Virus record (IMG/VR): IMGVR_UViG_3300017989_000120
Location: 1-62,884 of that record
Origin: a virus
Strand: one strand, 5' to 3'
Length of the DNA: 62,884 nt
Under the pieces are notes generated by a model that was not told the DNA's origin, ran no database searches, and saw only the letters and a program-made list of their open reading frames with translations. This document shows, piece by piece, positions 24,857-34,518 of the stretch. The number at the start of each line of letters is the position of its first letter. The first letter of the stretch is position 1. The position numbers and the translations under genes are program-made.

Positions 24857-25525
24857 TAGAGCTGGATGTGGTGGACAGCTCAATCTATCAATTCTTACAT
24901 TGCTATGAGACCAAAGACCTTGACCCCCTAATAAAGCATTTTCTGACAGTTCAAATCCACCAAAATCACCAAACTTCAGGATTTCTTTCTGAAGACCCCT
25001 TTTAAGATCTATTTCATATTTTTCGCTAAGGTATTTAAGTAAACCCTTTAGTGATTCTATTTGAGCTTTTGAATAACTATGAAAATACTTACTGCCCCTG
25101 AAAGGTGATTCAAGCTCTGTAACTTGATTTTTACTTATCTTAACGTGACTTGATGTGTAGAAATCTCCATCCTCTGTTTTTATAAGAGGACCGTAGTTAC
25201 ATATGTCGATGCCTATACTCTTTTGGTTTAGGAAGGTGTTATTTTTTGCTTTTATGAATAGATGGTGTGACCACATAGATTCTTTAAAAGCTCTATAAAC
25301 TATCCCATCATACTTTTTATCTTTCCCGTCGGGAGATATACCACCAATTACGAATGCACTAGAGGATCTTATTTTGTTGGTAGAATTTTTCCTGTCTCTT
25401 CCCCAGTATTCAATCAGCCAATCAGGCCTATAATGTCCAGACGAATCCCTTAGGAAAATGGAATCCTTCGGGTGTGGTTGTTGATAATATGCACTTTCGG
25501 AAAGTGGATAATCAATATATTCCAA
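24833..25525 (-). CDS. Peptidoglycan amidase endolysin
   Basis: A 230-residue probable N-acetylmuramoyl-L-alanine amidase (amidase_2 type), which would cut stem peptides from the cell wall at lysis. Supporting segments are KYDGIVYRAFKESMWSHHLF (the His-rich first zinc ligand region), LNQKSIGIDICNYGPL (the conserved strand after the linker) and the C-terminal GLWSHSNVRIDRLSCPPHP, which parallels the H-x(n)-C/D-P-G zinc/catalytic end. No signal peptide is visible, so a separate holin would be needed. It is one of only three minus-strand genes in the window. Confidence 0.7.
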   Translation of the reverse strand: MEYIDYPLSESAYYQQPHPKDSIFLRDSSGHYRPDWLIEYWGRDRKNSTNKIRSSSAFVIGGISPDGKDKKYDGIVYRAFKESMWSHHLFIKAKNNTFLNQKSIGIDICNYGPLIKTEDGDFYTSSHVKISKNQVTELESPFRGSKYFHSYSKAQIESLKGLLKYLSEKYEIDLKRGLQKEILKFGDFGGFELSENALLGGQGLWSHSNVRIDRLSCPPHPALLETIQSL

Positions 25526-25535
25526 TCCTTGATAC

Positions 25536-25862
25536 TTATTTTTCTTCGGAGGTTTTGGCTGTTGGTGAAAGTTCCTCGTGTATTCTCTTTTTCAAATACT
25601 TGATAACATCCTTAGGTGCCTCTCCATTTTTAACCATATTCGTGAATTCCTCCTCCTCTGCTAACGTATCTAAATAGTTGTAAAGATCCGTACTTTGAAA
25701 CATTGAATCCACTACCTGTGGGGTTTGTGTATAAGCGGGTCTATAGTTTCTTGAGTTAACATTATCCTTGTACCATTCACCAGGAACAACCACACTACCA
25801 GGTGCTGCTGAAATGTAATATTCATTAAGGAAATTCTCGAAACTTTTGATCCTGCTATCCAT
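25536..25862 (-). CDS. Tagged protein upstream of endolysin
   Basis: A 108-residue protein starting MDSRIKSFENFLNEYY, a textbook copy of the tag with LNE as the candidate cleavage point. The body is acidic and helical (YLDTLAEEEEFTNMVKNGEA). I place the start at 25862. An upstream in-frame ATG at 25898 would bury the tag, and a minus-strand GATATATAC lies between the two. It probably shares its transcript with the endolysin 10 nt downstream. Confidence 0.65.
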   Translation of the reverse strand: MDSRIKSFENFLNEYYISAAPGSVVVPGEWYKDNVNSRNYRPAYTQTPQVVDSMFQSTDLYNYLDTLAEEEEFTNMVKNGEAPKDVIKYLKKRIHEELSPTAKTSEEK

Positions 25863-25922
25863 AAGTATGTTGTATATATCTTTAGCGATTTTCGCCAAAG
25901 GTGTAATCTCAAATTTTATTCC

Positions 25923-27335
25923 ATGATAGTAGACATTGAAAACAAAGGGACTTATCTAAAAGTATCGTCTTTCTCCGAGGAGGGCGATTTAATTTTTGTA
26001 GATGTTCCTGTCCCAGAGGAGGAAAGGTTTATCTGGGAAAAATGCTCACCTTCGGATAGAAGAAGGGCATCTGATTGGGAGTCTTGGGATGGAATGCCGG
26101 TTAGAAAAGTGAAGACCCAGAAGTATGACAAATACCGAATGGTTCAAATCTTGGAAGAAGCAGACCCAGAGCTTACTAAATCTCTTTGGGATTTCCAAAT
26201 ACCGAAAAAGTACTTTGTGGATATTGAGGTTGAGATGACCGATGAGATGGGAGATTCCCTAGATACCGCTAATGCCAAGAACAAGGTGCTTTCTATCGGT
26301 ATTGCAACAGATAGGTGTAAATCAATAATTCTAGGGCTTGATCCACTTTCAGCAGAGGAGCAAGCGGACATTTACAAAAAGACCAACGAGTATCTTGAAC
26401 CGATGGGGGATGAATGGTCTTTTAAATATCACCAGTTTGAATCTGAGTATGATATGCTTTATACCTTCTTTAAGAAGTTGGCCCCTAAAATGCCATTGAT
26501 AACTGGGTGGAACTGGTTTGGGTATGACTGGCCATATTTGGTGAATAGAGCTAAGAGACTTGGTATCGATCCGAAGGTAATTTCACCAGCTAACTGGCTT
26601 ATTGGAAAGAAAAATCTTCCTATGCATTTGCTAATGGTCGATTATCTTGAGATCTATAAAAAATGGGATCGGACAATTAAGATCAAGGAGAGCAATAGAT
26701 TAGACTATGTTGCAGAGAAGGCTACAGGATTAAAGAAGATTGTATATGATGGATCTCTAAGGGACCTCTACCAGTCTGATTTCCCTAAGTTTATCCTTTA
26801 CAACGTAATTGACTGTGCCCTGGTTCACTATATAGATGTTAAGTTAAAAACCCTTCTAACTTACTTCAAGATAGCAAATTTAAACAGGGTTGAGATCAGT
26901 AGGGCACTTTCTCCCGTGTGGGCAACAGAGGTTATGATGCTCAAAAAGTTTTTGGAAAGGAATCAAGTCTTTGTGAATGAGAGAAAAGAAGAAAGCCATG
27001 TCAAATTCATTGGTGGGTATGTCAAAGAGCCTATCAAGGGACTTCACGAATGGGTTGCTTGTTATGACTTTGCTTCCCTATACCCAAACACCATTGTGCA
27101 ATGGGGTATTTCTCCTGAGGTTTATAAAGGTAAACTAGGAAAGGATATATCTGAAGCCAAGGAGGGATGGGTGAAAACCTCTTCGACCGCACTCTTTGGT
27201 GGAGACGACGAAAGCCCAATCTTGAAGACAATAATTAAGGACCTATACTCAAAGAGGAAGGCAACAAAAAAGAGAATGCTTGAGTTGCAGATAGAAATTG
27301 ACGGGTTGGAGAAACAATTGAAAAAATTAACATAG
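25923..27335 (+). CDS. 43A: DNA polymerase, exonuclease half (split gp43, part A)
   Basis: A 470-residue N-terminal half of a family B replicative polymerase. It contains Exo I FVDIEVEM near residue 99, Exo II TGWNWFGYDWPY near 195, Exo III YNVIDCALVHY near 293, and polymerase motif A YDFASLYPNTIV near 382 with its first catalytic Asp. It ends after a charged helix (RKATKKRMLELQIEIDGLEK) with a normal TAG. The fingers helix with motif B and the palm motif C are encoded by a separate gene at 45915, 18.6 kb away. Together the parts total 851 residues, against 898 in T4 gp43, so nothing essential seems lost. Confidence 0.9.
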   Translation: MIVDIENKGTYLKVSSFSEEGDLIFVDVPVPEEERFIWEKCSPSDRRRASDWESWDGMPVRKVKTQKYDKYRMVQILEEADPELTKSLWDFQIPKKYFVDIEVEMTDEMGDSLDTANAKNKVLSIGIATDRCKSIILGLDPLSAEEQADIYKKTNEYLEPMGDEWSFKYHQFESEYDMLYTFFKKLAPKMPLITGWNWFGYDWPYLVNRAKRLGIDPKVISPANWLIGKKNLPMHLLMVDYLEIYKKWDRTIKIKESNRLDYVAEKATGLKKIVYDGSLRDLYQSDFPKFILYNVIDCALVHYIDVKLKTLLTYFKIANLNRVEISRALSPVWATEVMMLKKFLERNQVFVNERKEESHVKFIGGYVKEPIKGLHEWVACYDFASLYPNTIVQWGISPEVYKGKLGKDISEAKEGWVKTSSTALFGGDDESPILKTIIKDLYSKRKATKKRMLELQIEIDGLEKQLKKLT

Positions 27336-27374
27336 AATTTCCCTAAAATCACCGCACTTTAGGGACCCACTTGA

Positions 27375-27381
27375 TATATAA
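27375..27381 (+). promoter_or_regulatory. Promoter-like element TTGATATATAA
   Basis: TTGATATATAA 57 nt upstream of the dUTPase start. The motif matches the set but the longer spacing makes its role less certain. Confidence 0.4.
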
Positions 27382-27431
27382 AAAACCTAGAGACGGGAAG
27401 GGATTTTAAAAACTATTGCAAACAAACAAAT

Positions 27432-27899
27432 ATGGCAAATACAGACAATCAATGTTCAGACCTACAGATCAAAAATCTTTATCCCGAATCTAAAGATACT
27501 CTAGGTGACATTTTAAATCTTCAGGCAGAAACCCAGAGGAATGTTTATGGTTACAACTTCGATGAAATGTCTCTAAGGGACCTAATGGAGTTTTGGCACA
27601 TGAACAACCACGCACTGATCGACGAAATCCACGAAGCAACCGACGCACTAGGGGGCATCAAGGACGGCAACGGAAACGCTATATGGAAGAGATGGAAAAG
27701 TGCATACTCTACATATTCAGACAAATGTTTTTCCGATTTATCCGAATCCGACAAAATGGAATGCAAGTTTGAGATTATAGATATGCTACATTTCTTCATG
27801 AACTATGCAGCTTCCATTGGAATGACTTCTCAAGAAATGTACAACATGTACATGAGCAAGAACGAGGAAAATCGTCGAAGACAGGCAAACAATTACTAA
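27432..27899 (+). CDS. dUTPase, dimeric all-alpha type
   Basis: A 155-residue all-helical NTP pyrophosphohydrolase of the dimeric dUTPase/MazG superfamily. It has LQAETQRNVYGYNF, then FWHMNNHALIDEIHEATDAL with the E-x-x-E metal motif, KWKSAYS-like positions, and EIIDMLHFFMNY with the second E-x-x-D. It hydrolyses dUTP to dUMP, keeping uracil out of DNA and feeding thymidylate synthesis. It precedes nrdB and nrdA. Confidence 0.8.
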   Translation: MANTDNQCSDLQIKNLYPESKDTLGDILNLQAETQRNVYGYNFDEMSLRDLMEFWHMNNHALIDEIHEATDALGGIKDGNGNAIWKRWKSAYSTYSDKCFSDLSESDKMECKFEIIDMLHFFMNYAASIGMTSQEMYNMYMSKNEENRRRQANNY

Positions 27900-27924
27900 A
27901 CTAAAAAAAACAAAGTATTAAATT

Positions 27925-28908
27925 ATGAAGGAGGACTATTCGCTACCGGAACCGATTTTACAAGAAAATCCCAACAGATTCGTTATTTTTCCCATACAGC
28001 ATCAAGAGATTTGGGAGATGTATAAGAATCAGGAAGCTTGTATCTGGACAGCAGAAGAGATTGACCTTTCGGCAGATATCGACGATTGGAGAAATAAGTT
28101 AAATGATAGTGAAAGACACTTTATTAAGCACGTGTTGGCATTCTTTGCTGCTTCGGACGGTATTGTGAATGAGAACTTAGCTGAAAACTTCGTTAGAGAG
28201 GTGCAATATTCGGAAGCTAAATTCTTTTACGGATTTCAAATCATGATGGAGAATATCCACTCTGAAACCTACTCCCTCCTAATTGATACCTATATTTCGG
28301 ATCCTGCTGAGAAAAAGATGCTTTTCAATGCAATTGAAACCATCCCGGCGGTGAAGAAAAAAGCCGAATGGGCTTTAAAATGGGTTGAATCCGAGCATTT
28401 CCAAGAGAGACTAGTTGCCTTCGCTGCAGTTGAGGGTATATTCTTCTCTGGTTCTTTCTGTTCAATCTTCTGGCTTAAAAAGCGTGGATTGATGCCAGGC
28501 TTAAGCTTCTCGAATGAACTTATTTCAAGAGACGAAGGGATGCACTGTGATTTTGCAGTTCTTTTGCATAATAATTATCTTGCTAACAAGGTTTCTGAAG
28601 AAAGAATTAGGGAAATCATTCTCAGTGCACTTGAGATTGAAAAAGAATTTATTACAGAATCTTTGCCTGTTAAGCTAATTGGTATGAATCAAGATCTTAT
28701 GAAGCAATATCTAGAGTTTGTTGCTGACAGATTGCTAGTAGATCTTGGATGTTCAAAGGTTTTCAATGCAGAAAATCCATTCGACTTTATGGCAAATATT
28801 TCTTTGCAAGGTAAAACTAACTTCTTTGAAAAAAGAGTTGGGGAATACCAAAAAGCAGGAGTGAAGAATTCCTCCGAAAATACGTTCGATATGGACGTAG
28901 ACTTCTAA
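27925..28908 (+). CDS. nrdB: Ribonucleotide reductase class I small subunit
   Basis: A 327-residue R2 subunit that generates the tyrosyl radical for ribonucleotide reduction. Visible ligands are [12 protein letters not shown] (first Asp/Glu region), [16 protein letters not shown] (E of the helix and neighbours), [15 protein letters not shown] (E-x-x-H), [14 protein letters not shown] (E) and [11 protein letters not shown] (E-x-x-H). The C-terminal FDMDVDF is the usual acidic/aromatic tail that docks to NrdA. It is 17 nt upstream of nrdA. Confidence 0.93.
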   Translation: MKEDYSLPEPILQENPNRFVIFPIQHQEIWEMYKNQEACIWTAEEIDLSADIDDWRNKLNDSERHFIKHVLAFFAASDGIVNENLAENFVREVQYSEAKFFYGFQIMMENIHSETYSLLIDTYISDPAEKKMLFNAIETIPAVKKKAEWALKWVESEHFQERLVAFAAVEGIFFSGSFCSIFWLKKRGLMPGLSFSNELISRDEGMHCDFAVLLHNNYLANKVSEERIREIILSALEIEKEFITESLPVKLIGMNQDLMKQYLEFVADRLLVDLGCSKVFNAENPFDFMANISLQGKTNFFEKRVGEYQKAGVKNSSENTFDMDVDF

Positions 28909-28924
28909 AAAAATAAAAGCAAGC

Positions 28925-31396
28925 ATGTACGTAACTAAGAGAGACGGATCCAAAGAAGCGGTAAGATTTGATAAGGTTTCTAATCGCGTAAAAAAGATGA
29001 CTTATGGTCTAAACAACGACTTTGTTGATTGGATGGGTATTTCACAAAAGGTAATCGCTGGAATATATGATGGCATTTCAACGGGAGAATTAGACAACCT
29101 AGCTGCTGAAACTGCAGCATCACTTATTCCAAGCCATCCAGATCATTCCATTCTGGCAGCAAGGATTGCCATTTCTAGATTGCACAAATCAACAAAGAAG
29201 AAATTTTCTGAGACCATTGAGGATTTATATTCCTATATTGATCCTGAAACTAATAAGCCTGCAGGACTTATTGGAGATGAAACCTATGAGGTCGTAATGA
29301 AGAATAAGAACAAATTTGATTCTGCCATTATACATGATAGGGATTTCAACTTTGAATATTTTGGATTCAAAACCCTTGAAAAAAGTTACCTCCTTAAAAT
29401 GCATGGAATTCCAGCAGAAACTCCACAACACATGTACATGCGTGTTGCCGTAGGTATCTGGGGAGATGATATTAAAAATGCTCTCAAAACATATGAGCTT
29501 CTCTCAACTCATATGATGACACATGCAACCCCAACTTTATTTAATTCTGGTACTAAGAAACCACAGCTATCCTCTTGCTTCCTTTTAACTATGCAGGAAG
29601 ATTCCATTCCTGGAATCTACAAGACTCTTTCTGATGTTGCGATGATTTCCCAGAATGCCGGTGGTATTGGTCTTGCTATCCATAACGTAAGATCAACTGG
29701 TTCTTATATCAGAGGTACGAATGGTAAATCCAATGGTATTGTACCAATGCTTAAAGTATTCAACGAAACTGCTAGATACGTTGATCAAGGTGGGGGTAAA
29801 AGAAAGGGATCCTTTGCTATTTACTTAGAGCCATGGCACGCCGACGTTGAGGATTTCTTAGATCTGAGAAAGAACACAGGTAAGGAGGAAAGAAGAGCAA
29901 GAGACCTGTTCCTTGCTCTCTGGGTTTCTGACCTTTTTATGGAAAGGGTAGAAAAAGATGAAATGTGGTCTTTATTCTCTCCATCCGAGGTACCTGGACT
30001 TCATGAAGTTTATGGGCAGAAGTTCAATGAAATGTACATAGCAGCTGAAGAGGCTGGGAAGGCAAAGAAAACCATTAAAGCGAGAGAACTCTGGGGAAAG
30101 ATTATCGAGTCTCAAATTGAAACCGGAACACCCTACATCCTTTATAAAGACTCTGCTAATAGAAAGTCAAACCAGCAGAATTTAGGGACCATCAAATCTT
30201 CAAACTTATGCTGTGAGATCATTGAATACACAGACAGGGACGAACAAGCAGTTTGTAACTTGGCCTCTATCCCAGTTAACAAGTTCCTGAAGTCTACTGA
30301 TGCAAGAACATCGAAGATAACTAGGGGTAAGTGTGAGGTCGATCATGATTATCTATATGAAGTAGCATACCAAACTGCTGTAAACTTGAATAAAGTAATT
30401 GATGTAAATTTCTATCCTACTGTTGAAACCAGGAGGTCCAATATGAGACACCGTCCAATTGGTATTGGAATTCAGGGATTGGCCGATCTTTATGCAATGA
30501 TGGGTATTCCATTTACATCTGACGAGGCAAGAAAAATTAACTCGGAATTATTTGAGACAATTTATTTTGCATCAATGACAGCTTCTAAAGATCTTGCTAA
30601 GAAATTTGGAGCTTATGAAACGTTTGAAGGTTCTCCGTTAAGTGAGGGTAAATTCCAATATAACTTATGGCAGGTAAACGACGAGGATCTTTCTGGAAGA
30701 TGGGATTGGAAAAAACTTAGGAAGGATGTTATGAAGCATGGGGTTAGAAACTCTCTTCTTCTTGCACCTATGCCAACAGCTTCAACAGCTCAAATTATGG
30801 GTAACAACGAAGCGTTTGAACCTTTTACCTCTAATATTTACACTAGAAGGACACTAAGTGGCGAGTATGTTATAATCAACAAGCACCTAGTTTCTGATTT
30901 GATTTCTCTAGGACTTTGGAATGAGGATATGAAGAATATGATTATCATCCACAAAGGATCTGTACAGAACATTCCAAACATCCCTGACGACATCAAGGAG
31001 ATCTATAAGACAGTTTGGGAGATCAAACAGAAGGATCTTATTGAAATGTCTGCTGACCGTGGCAAGTTCATTTGTCAATCACAATCTCTGAACTTGTTTA
31101 TAGAAGGAGTAAATGCTGCTAAACTTACTGCAGCCCACTTCCATTCATGGAAGCTTGGTCTTAAAACAGGCATGTATTACCTAAGAACAAAAGCTGCTGT
31201 AGATGCACTTTCTGGTCTTGGTATAGATACGAGCAAATACAAAAAAGTCGAGGAGAACCCAACTCCAAAGGCAATTGTGGTTGAGCAGAAAATTGTGTCT
31301 GCAAACGAAGACCTAAAAGCCCTGGCAGAACAAACTATGAACGATCTTTCTTGTAGCTTGGACAACCCAGATGATTGTTTGTCTTGTGGTTCTTAA
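28925..31396 (+). CDS. nrdA: Ribonucleotide reductase class I large subunit
   Basis: An 823-residue R1 subunit. An N-terminal ATP-cone begins YVTKRDGSKEAVRFDKVSNR. The substrate-site cysteines are in QLSSCFLLTMQ, SSNLCCEIIEY (the N-L-C-x-E active site) and EQAVCNLASIP. The phosphate-binding MPTASTAQIMGNNEAFEP is present, and the end DCLSCGS carries the C-x-x-C that shuttles electrons from thioredoxin; a phage thioredoxin lies at 51542. It provides dNTPs for phage replication with NrdB. Confidence 0.95.
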   Translation: MYVTKRDGSKEAVRFDKVSNRVKKMTYGLNNDFVDWMGISQKVIAGIYDGISTGELDNLAAETAASLIPSHPDHSILAARIAISRLHKSTKKKFSETIEDLYSYIDPETNKPAGLIGDETYEVVMKNKNKFDSAIIHDRDFNFEYFGFKTLEKSYLLKMHGIPAETPQHMYMRVAVGIWGDDIKNALKTYELLSTHMMTHATPTLFNSGTKKPQLSSCFLLTMQEDSIPGIYKTLSDVAMISQNAGGIGLAIHNVRSTGSYIRGTNGKSNGIVPMLKVFNETARYVDQGGGKRKGSFAIYLEPWHADVEDFLDLRKNTGKEERRARDLFLALWVSDLFMERVEKDEMWSLFSPSEVPGLHEVYGQKFNEMYIAAEEAGKAKKTIKARELWGKIIESQIETGTPYILYKDSANRKSNQQNLGTIKSSNLCCEIIEYTDRDEQAVCNLASIPVNKFLKSTDARTSKITRGKCEVDHDYLYEVAYQTAVNLNKVIDVNFYPTVETRRSNMRHRPIGIGIQGLADLYAMMGIPFTSDEARKINSELFETIYFASMTASKDLAKKFGAYETFEGSPLSEGKFQYNLWQVNDEDLSGRWDWKKLRKDVMKHGVRNSLLLAPMPTASTAQIMGNNEAFEPFTSNIYTRRTLSGEYVIINKHLVSDLISLGLWNEDMKNMIIIHKGSVQNIPNIPDDIKEIYKTVWEIKQKDLIEMSADRGKFICQSQSLNLFIEGVNAAKLTAAHFHSWKLGLKTGMYYLRTKAAVDALSGLGIDTSKYKKVEENPTPKAIVVEQKIVSANEDLKALAEQTMNDLSCSLDNPDDCLSCGS

Positions 31397-31410
31397 ATAA
31401 ATATACTACG

Positions 31411-32070
31411 ATGGATAAGGTACGTAATTTTGAAAACTTTATTGCTATAAACGAAAGAGTTATCCCAGATAAACAAGGAGAGATCCTTGTTATTCTGGGT
31501 CCTCCTGGATCTGGTAAAGGAACAGTTTCAAAAAAACTTGTCGAACGGAATAATTTCACCCACATTTCTACTGGAGAACTAATTAGGAATTCTGATGACA
31601 AGGAGCTAAAGAAAAAAATAGAGAAGGGAGAGTTTATACCAGATAGGGTGATGGTTCGAATGCTTAGAAAGGCACTCGGTAAGGCTGACCTCGAGCGAGG
31701 TATTATTCTTGACGGATTTCCTAGAAACGTTAAACAGATAAAATTATTGGATTCTCTCCTGGGAAAACTCGGGGTTGGTCTCAGTCATGTAATTTATTTG
31801 GATCTGGAAGAAGATAAGGCCAAGCAGAGAATCATGAAAAGGGCTGAAAAGGAAGACAGAGCTGACGATAAGAATCCTGAAATCATATCAAAGAGATTCA
31901 AGGAGTATAAGGAGAAAACCCTTCCCCTTGTTAAAAAATACAAGAAGAGTAGGAAACTAGTTAAAGTCGATGCATCTAAGAAAATCGAAAGCGTTTACAA
32001 GCAGTTGCTAGACAAGATAGGAATTTCTTACAAACCTGAGGATGAGAAAGGGAAAGAAAAAACTTCCTGA
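31411..32070 (+). CDS. adk: Tagged adenylate kinase-like protein
   Basis: A 219-residue nucleoside monophosphate kinase. P-loop ILGPPGSGKGTVSKKL lies near residue 31, the NMP-binding segment is FTHISTGELIR, EKGEFIPDRVMVRML resembles the AMP-binding region, GIILDGFPRNVKQIKLLD is the D-G-F-P-R motif, and the lid and RFKEYKEKTLPLVKKY follow. It starts with MDKVRNFENFIAINERVI, a clear tag that is absent from ordinary adenylate kinases. I place the start at 31411; the longer frame from 31375 overlaps nrdA. Packaging of an adenylate kinase in the head is inferred from the tag. Confidence 0.85.
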   Translation: MDKVRNFENFIAINERVIPDKQGEILVILGPPGSGKGTVSKKLVERNNFTHISTGELIRNSDDKELKKKIEKGEFIPDRVMVRMLRKALGKADLERGIILDGFPRNVKQIKLLDSLLGKLGVGLSHVIYLDLEEDKAKQRIMKRAEKEDRADDKNPEIISKRFKEYKEKTLPLVKKYKKSRKLVKVDASKKIESVYKQLLDKIGISYKPEDEKGKEKTS

Positions 32071-32461
32071 TAACATTGTCTATAATGGGGATATTGAAAA
32101 ATATGACGCTTTTCTTAAGCCATATGCAACATCAGTATCTTCTCCTAAAATAGATGTTTCTGGTTTAGCACTATTCAAGCAACGTGCGGCAATCCACTCT
32201 AACCATAAATTCGGAAAAAGGGCTGAGGAGATCAAGGAACAGATTTCAGATCTTCTGCAGGAATTTGAGGATAATGATTTAGTTTGGAACTCGAATATGT
32301 CATTCGAAGCTCATATCGGGACTGAGATATATCTATATGAAAATTCAAAAGGAGAAACTTTTGCAAGTTTAATTTCACCCAATGAATGGAATAACAAGTT
32401 CCGCTATTTTGGTCACTTTAAACTAGACACGGATTTTTCCTGGAAAAGAATAAAAGAGTAG
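32042..32461 (+). CDS. DUF2452-like protein
   Basis: A 139-residue protein overlapping the kinase gene by 29 nt. The pattern fits DUF2452: a basic start, KPYATSVSSPKIDVSG, then a helical stretch (EEIKEQISDLLQEFED), FEAHIGTEIYLYENSKGE and SLISPNEWNNKFRYFGHFKL near the end. DUF2452 proteins are frequent in Bacteroidota and have no assigned function. The real start could be slightly downstream, but there is no better ATG. Confidence 0.65.
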   Translation: MRKGKKKLPDNIVYNGDIEKYDAFLKPYATSVSSPKIDVSGLALFKQRAAIHSNHKFGKRAEEIKEQISDLLQEFEDNDLVWNSNMSFEAHIGTEIYLYENSKGETFASLISPNEWNNKFRYFGHFKLDTDFSWKRIKE

Positions 32462-32462
32462 G

Positions 32463-33164
32463 ATGAGCACACACCATGGCAAATTAGTGGATGATTTCTT
32501 GGCAAAGGTCGAATCTGAGATAGAACACAAGAAGAAGGTCAATCTCTCAGAGATCGAACAACTTGAAACTATTCTGGATATAGTATTAAACTATTTAAGG
32601 TACTTTGCCGAAATAGATGTTAAAGAACCTAAAATTATTGGAGGGAAGCACCCACATTTAATCTTGGACATTCCAAAAACCGATGTGGATGATCTTGTCC
32701 CTATAGTTGAAAAGTTTTTAATGGAATTGGGAATTAGATTTAAAAGGCATCGCTTTCAGGGGTCTTTACCCCTACTTTCCGCAAAAAACAATACTGTCCC
32801 TGGACTTGTTTATGGTAGGGGATATTTTTTAATGACACCTTCTACTAAGTTCAAAAGGAAAGGTTCGACTTTAAGAATTGAATGTCTAAGAGAGAACCAA
32901 GTTGTCAAGATTTTGGATGGTAAATTGGATAACTTAACCCTTGTTTATTGGAATGGTAAGGGAATGAGTAGAATGGCTTTTGACCCTGTTTGTGAAGATG
33001 AGAAGAAAAGGGCAATAGAATACCCAGACGATCAAACTGGACTTGTTACCCTTGACCTAGTTGCAAGGAAAAGAGAGAAAAACCTTAAAGCTGTGGGGAA
33101 TTTCACTTTAACCCTAAATGACGAGCTAATACTTGAAAGAATTACCTCTTTAGCCCGGGGTTGA
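32463..33164 (+). CDS. Protein of unknown function
   Basis: A 233-residue protein. The first 50 residues are helical and charged (DDFLAKVESEIEHKKKV). A mixed alpha/beta body follows with a basic patch (LMELGIRFKRHRFQG), RIECLRENQVVKILDGK and LTLVYWNGKGMSRMAFD. No family is recognised. It follows the DUF2452-like gene by 1 nt and ends before a promoter-like element, closing the nucleotide-metabolism unit. Confidence 0.65.
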   Translation: MSTHHGKLVDDFLAKVESEIEHKKKVNLSEIEQLETILDIVLNYLRYFAEIDVKEPKIIGGKHPHLILDIPKTDVDDLVPIVEKFLMELGIRFKRHRFQGSLPLLSAKNNTVPGLVYGRGYFLMTPSTKFKRKGSTLRIECLRENQVVKILDGKLDNLTLVYWNGKGMSRMAFDPVCEDEKKRAIEYPDDQTGLVTLDLVARKREKNLKAVGNFTLTLNDELILERITSLARG

Positions 33165-33189
33165 GGTGAAATCTTTCTAATTTTTGGGA

Positions 33190-33197
33190 TATAAATA
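33190..33197 (+). promoter_or_regulatory. T4-late-like promoter TATAAATA
   Basis: GATATAAATAG, containing an exact T4 late octamer, 31 nt before the glycosyltransferase start at 33221. Confidence 0.55.
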
Positions 33198-33220
33198 GAA
33201 ACGACAATCATTTAGTTTCT

Positions 33221-34507
33221 ATGGCTTCTAAAAGCAAAAAGAAAAGAGCAAAAAAGGGCTCTAATAAAAACTCCACAAAAAACCATAAACCCAGCGGTCA
33301 AGCAATTGCACAACCCCCTGTAGATTTAACAAAGCAAGACATTTCATTGTGTCTTGTAATGATTGTAAAAGATGAGGGTGACACAATTAGAAGGTGTCTT
33401 ACGCAGGTTGCTCCATTTATTTCATATTATGTAATAGTTGACACCGGGTCTTCTGATAACACCACAGAGGAAATTAATTCCACCATGGAATCTCTTGGTA
33501 TTGAGGGTGAAGTTCACGAAAGACCGTGGGTAAATTTCGAGGTAAATAGGACTGAAAGTCTAGAACTTGCAAAGGGTAAGTGTGATTATAGGTGGATTAT
33601 CGATGCGGACGATACGTTCCAAGTAGCAAATCCAAGTGTAAATCCATTTAGTAATTTACCTAAAGAAAAGGTTGATTGCTTCCAAATTTTATATAAACTT
33701 AATAATCTTCAATACCACAGAGCACAGATCGTCAGGTCTGACCAGGATTGGGTTTATAAAGGCGTATTGCACGAGTACTTAGATCTCCCTGGAAAAGAGC
33801 AATTAATTCAGTACCAGATTCCAGCGGATAAGTGTTATGTAAATGCAGATATCAGTCCGCTTAAAAGAGCAAATTCGTTGGAAGAAAAATATGCTAAAGA
33901 TGCTGAGATCTTAGAAAAAGCATTGGAGGATGAACCTGCCAACACGAGGTATATGTTCTATTTGGCCCAAAGTTATCGGGATTCAAACCAGAAGTTAAAA
34001 GCTATAGAAGCTTATGAGAGAAGAATAGAAGCAGGCGGATGGGAAGAAGAGGTTTATTATTCCATGTACATGATTGGTAAAATTAAAGAGCAACTAGGCA
34101 GACACCCCGATGAGGTTATACAAGCTTATTCAAGGGCATGGGAATATAGACCGGAAAGACTTGAAGCAGTTTTCCATTGTATGAGAAAATTAAGGGAAAG
34201 AGGCAGATGGGTCCTTTCATTTACTTACGGAAATATGGCTGTCAAAAACCCCGGAACCTCTGATATTCTTTTTGTTGAACCCGAGGTTTGGCAGTGGAGA
34301 CTTTTAGACGAATATTCTCTTGCAGCTTTCCATACAGGCAATCCAGAACTGGCCTTTGAAAAAATGGATGCAGTGGTCCGTATGGATTTCTTTGAGCATT
34401 TACCCGCTAATGAGAAGGAAAGAATTCTTAAAAATCTAGATCATTATAGGCAAGCAGCAGCGAAAAAAGCTGAGGTCTTGAAATCTAAGGAAGCTACTAC
34501 CGCTTAA
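33221..34507 (+). CDS. Family 2 glycosyltransferase with TPR-like C-terminus
   Basis: A 428-residue protein. A Lys-rich N-terminal extension (about 1-30) precedes a GT-A domain: LVMIVKDEGDTIRRCL, VIVDTGSSDNTTEEI and the metal-binding WIIDADDTFQ near residue 128. After about residue 220 helical repeats resembling TPRs appear (YMFYLAQSYRDSNQKLKAIE). Such enzymes transfer a sugar from a nucleotide donor to glycans, protein or modified DNA. It is 11 nt upstream of a carbamoyltransferase, suggesting that the sugar it places is then carbamoylated. Confidence 0.85.
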   Translation: MASKSKKKRAKKGSNKNSTKNHKPSGQAIAQPPVDLTKQDISLCLVMIVKDEGDTIRRCLTQVAPFISYYVIVDTGSSDNTTEEINSTMESLGIEGEVHERPWVNFEVNRTESLELAKGKCDYRWIIDADDTFQVANPSVNPFSNLPKEKVDCFQILYKLNNLQYHRAQIVRSDQDWVYKGVLHEYLDLPGKEQLIQYQIPADKCYVNADISPLKRANSLEEKYAKDAEILEKALEDEPANTRYMFYLAQSYRDSNQKLKAIEAYERRIEAGGWEEEVYYSMYMIGKIKEQLGRHPDEVIQAYSRAWEYRPERLEAVFHCMRKLRERGRWVLSFTYGNMAVKNPGTSDILFVEPEVWQWRLLDEYSLAAFHTGNPELAFEKMDAVVRMDFFEHLPANEKERILKNLDHYRQAAAKKAEVLKSKEATTA

Positions 34508-34518
34508 TAAAGCTATCG

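Noticed and set aside
25923-27335. Polymerase broken by a sequencing frameshift
   Set aside because: The missing motifs B and C are not in any frame downstream; they occur in a separate intact gene at 45915.
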